NCBI RefSeq assembly: GCF_004341235.1
Contig: NZ_SLUP01000006.1
Span: 124,001-188,000 of the forward strand
DNA length: 64,000 nucleotides
Source of the DNA: Mariniflexile fucanivorans
GTDB taxonomy: Bacteria > Bacteroidota > Bacteroidia > Flavobacteriales > Flavobacteriaceae
Direction of reading: 5' to 3'
In this document: positions 25,780 to 32,112 of the stretch, piece by piece
Layout: each line of letters opens with the position of its first letter
How positions within the stretch are numbered: position 1 is the stretch's first letter
Program-made: the position numbers and the translations under genes
Notes under the pieces: model-generated
What the model saw: the letters and a program-made list of their open reading frames with translations, nothing else
What the model was told of the DNA's origin: nothing
The model's database searches: none

Positions 25780-28413
25780 ATGGAATTAAAAACCTATCAA
25801 CAAAAAGTTATAGATAATCTTGAAGAATATTTAGAATATGTTCAAGTACATAAAAATGTATCTACCGCATTTAATCAATATTGGGAAGATAAAATTGGTG
25901 CTTATAATCCGTTGGATAATTCAGGCATGCAACCCTATAAAAATAACATTCCTAATGCGGCACACGTTTGTATAAAAGTACCAACCGCAGGCGGTAAAAC
26001 CTTTATTGCCGTTAATGCATTACATACTGTCTTTTCGGCTTATGATACAAGCAAAACAAAAGCCGTTATCTGGCTTGTGCCTTGGAGTAATTTATTGCAA
26101 CAAACCGTTAATGCGTTATCTAATCCAGAACATCCGTACCGCCAAAAATTAAACACTCTCTTTAATCATAAAGTTAGCATTTACCAAAAAGAAGATTTAT
26201 TACAAGGCTCAAATTTTAACCCTACGGTTGTAAAGGAACAATTAAGCATTTTTGTTTTAAGTTTTGCAAGTTTACGAGCAAAGAACAAAGATGATAGAAA
26301 AGTATATCAAGAAAACGGACAGTTAGAATCTTTCGCATCACAATACCCCAATAGAAAACACCTTTTGGAAAATGTTGACGATACGGCACTAATAAACGTT
26401 ATTAGAAGTTTACATCCTGTTTTGGTGGTTGATGAAAGTCATAACGCAGAAAGTGATTTGAGCGTAGATATGCTAAAAAACCTAAATCCATCATTTATTT
26501 TAGATTTAACAGCAACACCAAGAGATAATAGCAATATAGTAAGCCTTGTACCAGCCATCGAGTTAAAAAAGGAACACATGGTTAAACTTCCTGTAATTGT
26601 TTATAATAATCACGATAAAACAGAAGTCATTAATAATGCCCTTCATTTACAGCGTAAATTAGAAATTCTTGCTAAAAATGAAGCATTAGAAGGAGGGAAG
26701 TACATAAGACCAATTATTTTATTTCAAGCACAACCAAAAACAAATGACGATAATACGACATTTGAGAAATTAAAGGAACAATTATTAGGTTTAGGCATTC
26801 CCGAAAATCAAATCAAAATAAAAACAGCCAATATAGACGAACTGAAAGGCATTGATTTAATGGACAAAATGTGTGAAGTCCGTTATATTATAACCGTAAA
26901 TGCGTTAAAAGAAGGGTGGGATTGTCCTTTTGCCTATATATTGGCTTCATTAGCAGATAAATCAAGCGCAGTAGATGTTGAGCAAATTTTAGGTCGAGTT
27001 TTACGTCAACCTTACGTACAAAAGCATAAATCATTTCAATTAAACCTTTCATATGTATTAACAGCTTCGGCAAAATTTAATGAAACGCTTCAAAGTATTG
27101 TTGAAGGATTAAAGGCATCCGGATTTAGCGGTAATGAACATAGGGTAGCTGATAAAATGACGGAAGAAGAAAAGAAAACAGAAACTACAAACCCTTTAGA
27201 ATCATTCTTATTTCCAGAACAACACATTAAGGAAGAAGAAGCAATTGATAAAGGCCGTATTTCTTTTAATCCATTTGCACAAGATGATGAGATTAAGGAC
27301 ACTTCTGTTATTGCTGAAATAGAAACAATGGCAGAAGAACAAAACAAAGAATTAGAAAAGCAAATACAGGAACAAGAAAAACAGCCTATTGACGAAAGTA
27401 TATTTCAAGAAATGGGAGATAAAGTAAAACGTTACCGTGTAAAAGAAGTCAATAAAGAAATTATTGAAAACATAGATTTTCCACAATTTTTTCTAAAAGT
27501 AACGGCAAGTGATATTTTTGGAACAGACGAAGAATTATTAAATAGAGAATCTTTATTAAAGGATTTTAAATTATCTGATGAAGATATTAAAATAGATTTC
27601 GATAAAATTTCAACGGATTTATATAAAGTAGATTTAACTGAAACCGTTAAAGACAATTACACACCAGATTGGGTAAAAATAGAAGAAAGTCAAATAAAAG
27701 ACCCCATATCAGAATATATTTTGGCTAAACCAAAAGAGGCTCAAATAAGTGATATAACCCATCAGATAATGCAAATTATTGGCAATATGTATCCCATTCC
27801 AGACCAAGAAATAAAGAAGTATGTTGCCCGAATTTTAAAAAGTATGAACGTTGAACAAACACGTGATATTTTGGTGAGAAAATGGAGTTATACGGATAAA
27901 ATAAAGGCTAAAATTAGACAACTTTCAGATAGTTATGCAGAAACTCGTTTTTTGGATTTAATAAAGTCAAAACGCATTATAGCCAAAAACAATTGGAAAC
28001 TAATGAAAGAAATTGTTCCTGGTAATGCAGGATCATCCATTGGTAATTCCTTATATGAAAAAGAAGGAATCATGAACAATTTTGAAGAAAAAGTCATTAT
28101 GGAGATTGGAACATCTTCAAACATAGCCTTTTGGCACAGAAACTTAGAAAAAGGAAAAGGATTCTATATAAATGGATTTAAAGCAAATCATTATCCAGAT
28201 TTTATTTTACAAACCAAATCGGGCAAAACAATTCTAATAGAAACAAAAGGAGACCATTTGGATGGTTCAGACAGCGAAGGTAAATGCAGACTTGGAAACG
28301 AATGGGAAAAACAAGCTGGACACGACTTTTCATATTTCATGATTTTTGATAAAAAAGAAGTAGATGGCGCTTATACGTTGGATAAAGCAAAAGAATTGAT
28401 AAGCGAAATGTAA
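25780..28413 (+). CDS. Type III restriction enzyme subunit (Res): SF2 helicase plus endonuclease
   Basis: The 877-residue protein has a DEAD/DEAH-like SF2 helicase with Walker A PTAGGKT (68-74), Walker B-type DESH (218-221), a TATPRD motif III near 250, and motif VI in EQILGRVLRQP. After a variable middle and a charged linker there is a C-terminal endonuclease with Asp807 in YPDF and E821-x-K823 in IETKG. It translocates on DNA and cuts when the Mod-recognised sites are unmethylated. It starts 1 bp after the YhcG stop, so mod, yhcG-like and res form one transcription unit. Length and motifs suggest a functional enzyme. Confidence 0.9.
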   Translation: MELKTYQQKVIDNLEEYLEYVQVHKNVSTAFNQYWEDKIGAYNPLDNSGMQPYKNNIPNAAHVCIKVPTAGGKTFIAVNALHTVFSAYDTSKTKAVIWLVPWSNLLQQTVNALSNPEHPYRQKLNTLFNHKVSIYQKEDLLQGSNFNPTVVKEQLSIFVLSFASLRAKNKDDRKVYQENGQLESFASQYPNRKHLLENVDDTALINVIRSLHPVLVVDESHNAESDLSVDMLKNLNPSFILDLTATPRDNSNIVSLVPAIELKKEHMVKLPVIVYNNHDKTEVINNALHLQRKLEILAKNEALEGGKYIRPIILFQAQPKTNDDNTTFEKLKEQLLGLGIPENQIKIKTANIDELKGIDLMDKMCEVRYIITVNALKEGWDCPFAYILASLADKSSAVDVEQILGRVLRQPYVQKHKSFQLNLSYVLTASAKFNETLQSIVEGLKASGFSGNEHRVADKMTEEEKKTETTNPLESFLFPEQHIKEEEAIDKGRISFNPFAQDDEIKDTSVIAEIETMAEEQNKELEKQIQEQEKQPIDESIFQEMGDKVKRYRVKEVNKEIIENIDFPQFFLKVTASDIFGTDEELLNRESLLKDFKLSDEDIKIDFDKISTDLYKVDLTETVKDNYTPDWVKIEESQIKDPISEYILAKPKEAQISDITHQIMQIIGNMYPIPDQEIKKYVARILKSMNVEQTRDILVRKWSYTDKIKAKIRQLSDSYAETRFLDLIKSKRIIAKNNWKLMKEIVPGNAGSSIGNSLYEKEGIMNNFEEKVIMEIGTSSNIAFWHRNLEKGKGFYINGFKANHYPDFILQTKSGKTILIETKGDHLDGSDSEGKCRLGNEWEKQAGHDFSYFMIFDKKEVDGAYTLDKAKELISEM

Positions 28414-28532
28414 ATTTATCTTTTGATACTTTTTTAAAAGTATGGGTGGTGGGTGGCTTTAGCGTCGTAAGTGGACGGGGACGCTCAATTAAAAACCTGC
28501 TTACTTATAAAGTGAACAGATTTTTATTTTTT

Positions 28533-29378
28533 TTAATTATTAATAATTTCAATTTCTTTGATATTTTCCTCTAGATCAATTTGATTGCCATCTATTAAAA
28601 ATTGATTAGGTTTAAATACGTTTATATTTATTTCATAATCTTTAATAATATGCTCTACGGCTTTAAAAAGATTTAAGGCTTTTTCTGGAATATCCAATGG
28701 GTGTATTTTTTCGTTTAAATACTCGGTAAGAGAGTTAAAATATAACCATGCATTTAAACCCTTATTAGCAAAATAACGACTTGATTTTTCAGATTGTAAT
28801 TTTATAGCGTTTAAGATTGGATTAGTACCAGCAACACTATTATTTTTTATAATTTCCTCTAAAATATAACCGTTTAACCTTTGAATTTTATCATGAGATA
28901 AATGATAGTTTTTTAAAACTTCAATAATCCTTTTTGATAAATCAATATTTTTTTTGATGTGTTGAAATTGATTTTTAAAAACATCTTTATAAGAATCTCC
29001 AGTACTGGAAATTTCAAATCGAATAATTTGTTCAGCTCCAAAAATGCATAAATTCATACATGCATTAACTTTCACACCAGAATAAATTTTGGCAATAGGT
29101 TTACCTTTGTCAAGTGCTACTATCAATCCCAAATCATAACGTAATTCATTATCTATTTTAAAGTTATAGTTTAAATGAATGCGACCAAAAGAAATGTTTT
29201 CTGTTTTATCCTCGTTTAAATTTATAAACTCGTGTGTGCCCTGAAGTTCGCAATTATAATCATTTTCAATATCAAATAAGCCACTGAATAATTGATTAGG
29301 ACTAGGATAAGATAAAACACCTTTTACATAACCTTTTGAATTTAAAATTTCCTCTTTTTTAAAAGTTCTTGTTTCCAT
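28533..29378 (-). CDS. DUF932/DUF3871-like protein (mobile-element associated)
   Basis: The 281-residue protein faces the restriction cluster. Its middle has GLIVALDKGKPIAKIYSGVKV followed by ACMNLCIFGAEQIIRFEISSTG. This resembles the motif around the Cys-Asn/Thr-Asn-Met-Cys segment of DUF3871/DUF932 proteins that accompany plasmid and integrative elements in Bacteroidetes. The rest is helical with no membrane segment. It lies beside the structured region and could be a leftover cargo gene of an element. The family assignment is by eye and uncertain. Confidence 0.45.
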   Translation of the reverse strand: METRTFKKEEILNSKGYVKGVLSYPSPNQLFSGLFDIENDYNCELQGTHEFINLNEDKTENISFGRIHLNYNFKIDNELRYDLGLIVALDKGKPIAKIYSGVKVNACMNLCIFGAEQIIRFEISSTGDSYKDVFKNQFQHIKKNIDLSKRIIEVLKNYHLSHDKIQRLNGYILEEIIKNNSVAGTNPILNAIKLQSEKSSRYFANKGLNAWLYFNSLTEYLNEKIHPLDIPEKALNLFKAVEHIIKDYEININVFKPNQFLIDGNQIDLEENIKEIEIINN

Positions 29379-29499
29379 TTTATATTTATTTAACAGTTAA
29401 TAATTATTTTCAAGATGTCAAAGAGCGATTTCACAAATACATAGGTTTCTATTTATTCAAAAACTAATTCTAGTTAACCGTTTTTCGTATTAAAAACCC

Positions 29500-29691
29500 C
29501 TTAGTAATGGGAATTTTTGTTTTTCGATACGGTGCTAATTAAGAATTAAGGTTTAACCCCAAAAAGCTTAGAATTTCAAGCATCCCCTTTTTTGGGGGAT
29601 GCGTAGTAAATTCAAGGTTTGCCACCTTTTTGGGGTTAAACCTTAATTCTTACACCTTTGTACTCGAAAAGCAAAAATTCCCATTACTAAG
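29500..29691. repeat. 192-nt long inverted repeat (single foldback)
   Basis: The outer arms 29500-29519 and 29672-29691 pair perfectly (20 bp), continuing through 29520-29527 with 29664-29671. After a short internal loop a 26-bp perfect stem pairs 29541-29566 with 29626-29651. Inside this, CTT/AAG and GAATTT/AAATTC (29571-29576 with 29608-29613) and GCATCCCC/GGGGATGC (29580-29587 with 29595-29602) pair as well. Nearly the whole segment therefore folds as one long hairpin. It could act in DNA (cruciform) or RNA. Confidence 0.8.
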
Positions 29692-29706
29692 AGTTTATAT
29701 AAATAA

Positions 29707-29782
29707 TTTTTTTCGTCGTAATTACGGGGGCGTTCCCCCCGTAATTAGGTTTAACTATCGCCTTAGCGATAGACGAAAAAAA
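29707..29782. repeat. Three-way-junction-like element
   Basis: An 11-bp outer stem (29707-29717 with 29772-29782) encloses two hairpins: a 12-bp stem 29719-29730 with 29736-29747 (TAATTACGGGGG with its complement) and a 7-bp stem CTATCGC (29755-29761) with GCGATAG (29766-29772). This arrangement of one closing stem plus two arms is a non-random, RNA- or origin-like fold. Confidence 0.75.
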
Positions 29783-29787
29783 ATATT

Positions 29788-29819
29788 GTTCCGTTGGAGC
29801 GAAGCGAGTCCGTAGGACA
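29788..29819. repeat. Interrupted palindrome
   Basis: The sequence TGTTCC-gtt-GGAGCG-aag-CGAGTCC-gta-GGACA reads as a palindrome interrupted by 3-nt spacers; TCC and GGA blocks alternate. It directly follows the junction-like element. Confidence 0.5.
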
Positions 29820-29920
29820 TGAAAACACTTCAACTTATTTTTAGAGTAGCAGACATTGGGGCGGTGGTCGGGCGTAAGTATATCATTTGAACCATGTTTT
29901 AATATATTCTTGCAGGATTT

Positions 29921-30010
29921 GCGTTAACGATTGCAGCGGCATCCTTTTTTTTAAATCAAATAAACGCTCGTATTTGATTTAAAAAAAAGATATAGCGTAA
30001 AGCGTGGTCG
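29921..30010. repeat. Flavobacterial-type dispersed repeat with 19-bp hairpin
   Basis: The unit opens GCGTTAACGATTGCAGCGGC and ends with GATATAGCGTAAAGCGTGGT. Between them a perfect 19-bp stem (29944-29962 with 29971-29989) has an 8-nt loop. Its end sequences match, on the opposite strand, the repeat at 41454-41533 (GCGTTAGGGATTGCAGTG). This looks like one family of dispersed intergenic element. Confidence 0.6.
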
Positions 30011-30044
30011 ATGGCTTTAAAATTTTTTAAAGCTATCGAAACGC
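30002..30044. repeat. Hairpin adjoining the dispersed repeat
   Basis: TCGATGGCTTTAAAA (30008-30022) pairs with 30025-30039 with a single G-T wobble; outside it GCG (30002-30004) pairs with CGC (30042-30044) across a small internal loop. The loop proper would be about 6 nt after opening the terminal A-T pairs. Confidence 0.6.
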
Positions 30045-30110
30045 CCAAGTAAAAAAAAATAATTTATATAACTGAAAATGTGAGAACGCCCCCTATAACA
30101 TGTTCTCCTA

Positions 30111-30134
30111 GGTTGCGGTTTCGCAATCTTTTTT
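30111..30134 (+). terminator. Intrinsic terminator ending the structured region
   Basis: GGTTGCG (30111-30117) pairs with CGCAATC (30122-30128, one G-T pair), loop GTTT, and six T follow (30129-30134). No protein gene precedes it on the plus strand for about 1.7 kb, so if it works it would end a non-coding transcript from the hairpin region. Confidence 0.65.
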
Positions 30135-30531
30135 AGGTTAATTTACTGAATATCAATAAAATATAAAAAACTAAGATAAAATACTTACAAACTTATTTAA
30201 AAGTCTATAAATCAATAGATTACAAAAATGAATATGAGATGGTTTGAATTAAATCATAAACAACTGTATTTCAGTTGTTTAAATAAAATAAAGTGTTTTT
30301 GTTTTTTTTAATAGAAAAAGTAATTTAATTTTAAATAATAAATAACTTCAAGGTGGTCTTTGATTTGTTGGAATGAGTATAACTTTTTTAAATTTTTTCT
30401 TCACCTAACGATAGAATAATTAATTTAAGCCTAAAAGTGTTTTTATTTGTTATTCATTTTTTTAAAAAAATATACTATTGATTACTAATGATTTAAGATT
30501 CAAGCCTATTTTTATTTGAAAACTTACAATC

Positions 30532-30570
30532 TAACATTTGTACTATAATTAATATTATGTAAAATAGAAT
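30532..30570. repeat. Right copy of the 18-bp direct repeat bounding the island
   Basis: TAACATTTGTACTATAAT (30532-30549) is identical to 16335-16352. It continues TAATATTATGTAAAATAGAA, sharing a 14-base TATGTAAAATAGAA run with 19986-19999 and an imperfect 24-base match with 20037-20060. Confidence 0.6.
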
Positions 30571-30686
30571 ATTTACAAACACCTCTACATCAATTAAATA
30601 CAAAATAATTAAAACTTTTTTTTAAACGATAAAATCTATATCCCCTTTTCATTCGTAACTATAACTAAACAATTGAAAATTATATT

Positions 30687-31520
30687 ATGAGAAAAATATC
30701 GTTAGTAATACTTGGAACCATTTTATTATCTGCCTGTGTATCAAAAAAGAAATATGTGGCATTGGAACATGAAAATGGCGAAATAAAAAGTGCTTTAGCT
30801 AAAACACAATTTGAAAAAGAAGAATTAGAAACTAAATTTTCTGTGATTGAAGCTCGTGTTGAAGCTTACAATTCTAAAATAAATGCCTTAACCGAAGACA
30901 ACGACGTAAAAATGGAAGCTGTTGGCGATGTTGCTGTAATTTCTAACGAAACTAAAAAGCACATGCGCAATACCTTAACTAAGGTGGATCAAACTAAATT
31001 GAGCAAAGCTACTACCCTTAAAGATTCTATGAATTTAGCGGTTTCTTACAATTTACAAAAAACTTTAGATACTAGTTCGTTAAATGAAGATGAAGATATT
31101 GCTATTGATATTGATGAAACGGTGGTGATGATTTCTATTTCAGATAAAATGTTATTTGATACCGCTAGCTACCGTATAAGTAGTAAAGCAAACAACATTT
31201 TACAAAAATTGGCGAATGTTATTAATTCTGAGCCTAGTATTGAAGTGATGGTTGAAGGACACACAGATGCGAGATCTATTAGCACTGAAAAAATTGCAGA
31301 TAACTGGGATTTAAGTGTATTGCGTGCTACATCGGTAGTTAGAGCGCTTCAAAATAAATACAACGTAGCTCCAGAAAAACTAATTGCTTCTGGAAGAAGT
31401 AGCTACTTACCTGTTGCTGGAAACGACACCAAGGAAGATCGTTCTAAAAACAGAAGAACGCGTATTGTTATTTTACCTAACATAAACAAATTCTTTGCCC
31501 TTATGGCATCGAATGATTAA
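30687..31520 (+). CDS. OmpA-family lipoprotein
   Basis: The 277-residue protein begins with a lipoprotein signal (LLSAC, Cys17) and then an alpha-helical coiled-coil segment (about 25-75). The C-terminal half (about 140-265) is an OmpA-like peptidoglycan-binding domain with MLFDTASYRIS, VEGHTDARS, WDLSVLRATSVVRAL and the final RSKNRRTRIVI Arg-rich motif. It probably tethers the outer membrane to peptidoglycan. It is monocistronic and followed by a long palindromic element. Confidence 0.9.
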   Translation: MRKISLVILGTILLSACVSKKKYVALEHENGEIKSALAKTQFEKEELETKFSVIEARVEAYNSKINALTEDNDVKMEAVGDVAVISNETKKHMRNTLTKVDQTKLSKATTLKDSMNLAVSYNLQKTLDTSSLNEDEDIAIDIDETVVMISISDKMLFDTASYRISSKANNILQKLANVINSEPSIEVMVEGHTDARSISTEKIADNWDLSVLRATSVVRALQNKYNVAPEKLIASGRSSYLPVAGNDTKEDRSKNRRTRIVILPNINKFFALMASND

Positions 31521-31546
31521 TTAATCCCTCTTAATTAATCCATTGA

Positions 31547-31677
31547 AAGAGGCTGTTTGAAAAGTGTAATTCTATGTCATATTGAGCCTGTCGAAACTAT
31601 TATTGATAATCAATAATAGTTTCGACAAGCTCAACCTGAAAAAGAAAATATAATGCACTTTTTAAAACAGCCTCTTA
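31547..31677. repeat. Palindromic element between convergent genes (possible bidirectional terminator)
   Basis: AAGAGGCTGTTT (31547-31558) pairs with AAACAGCCTCTT (31666-31677), and a nested stem of about 19 bp (31589-31607 with 31609-31628, one bulged T) contains TGTCGAAACTATTATTGAT. It lies between the convergent ompA-type gene and the gene ending at 31711. The inner sequence TTGAGCCTGTCGAAAC is of the kind repeated throughout flavobacterial genomes. Confidence 0.7.
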
Positions 31678-31710
31678 TTTTTTAATTAATTTTCTTCAAA
31701 AAAGAACGGA

Positions 31711-32091
31711 TTATAACCACTCTAAAAAGTAATCCATCATTTCTTCTTTTAATTCATAATGCAATTTTATATAGGTACGCATATCCTCTTTTAAAGAATG
31801 TTGTTCGTTATGCAGTCTACCATCCATCGTTTCGTTTAAATCGGCTTTATGAATATTGACCATTTTATTCCGAATTCTATGCAATAATTTAGATATCGCA
31901 TTTTTTTCGATCATGATTCTATTTTGATACACTTCTAATGGTATTAATGCTTTTTGTTCATGCTCACGTATGGCAATTTCTTCAAGTTTTTCTTGAAACG
32001 TGTCCATTTCATTAAAATGAAAACGCAATTCGCGTTTCCAGGTTTCTAAATTAAATTTTAGGTCGCTTAGATATAATACTTTGGTTTGCAT
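31711..32091 (-). CDS. Hypothetical coiled-coil protein
   Basis: The 126-residue protein is almost wholly alpha-helical, rich in Glu, Lys, His and Leu, with no signal peptide. Heptad-like patterning in both halves suggests a helical hairpin. It follows the EF-G-like gene by 21 bp on the same strand, so it is probably co-transcribed. The family is not recognised. Confidence 0.6.
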   Translation of the reverse strand: MQTKVLYLSDLKFNLETWKRELRFHFNEMDTFQEKLEEIAIREHEQKALIPLEVYQNRIMIEKNAISKLLHRIRNKMVNIHKADLNETMDGRLHNEQHSLKEDMRTYIKLHYELKEEMMDYFLEWL

Positions 32092-32112
32092 AATTCTATG
32101 GTTTAAATATTA

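Larger units (their letters stand above)
16335..30549. other. Accessory (probable defence) island between direct repeats
   Basis: The segment between the two exact 18-bp repeats contains a DUF4365-like protein with a small partner, an orphan gene, a DUF262/HNH protein, a mod/YhcG/res restriction cluster, a DUF932-like gene and a structured non-coding zone. The genes are AT-richer in look than their neighbours, and the products are rich in Asn, Lys, Ile and Tyr. Several intergenic spans are long and degenerate. No integrase, transposase or tRNA was found, so the mode of entry is unknown. Confidence 0.55.
29379..30686. other. 1.3-kb gene-free region with stacked DNA/RNA hairpins
   Basis: There is no credible gene between the DUF932-like gene and ompA; an apparent 61-codon ORF at 29630-29815 runs through hairpins and is rejected. 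Listed separately are a 192-nt foldback (29500-29691), a three-way-junction-like element (29707-29782), a small palindrome cluster (29788-29819), a 19-bp hairpin inside a dispersed repeat (29921-30010), another 15-bp stem (30008-30039), and an intrinsic terminator (30111-30134). The right part (30135-30686) is AT-rich, holds the right repeat copy (30532-30549) and probably the ompA promoter. Confidence 0.6.

Noticed and set aside
29630-29815. 61-codon plus-strand ORF in the hairpin zone
   Set aside because: It runs through the right arm of the foldback and the three-way element, has no family resemblance and looks like a by-product of the repeats.
29500-30134. Retron (msr-msd) locus
   Set aside because: The long hairpin suits an msd, but no reverse transcriptase gene is found on either side, and the flanking a1/a2 repeats could not be identified.
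16335-30570. Integron cassette array with attC sites
   Set aside because: The TGTACTATAAT repeats lack the paired core sites of attC (GTTRRRY and RYYYAAC at the ends of a folded site), and no IntI is present.
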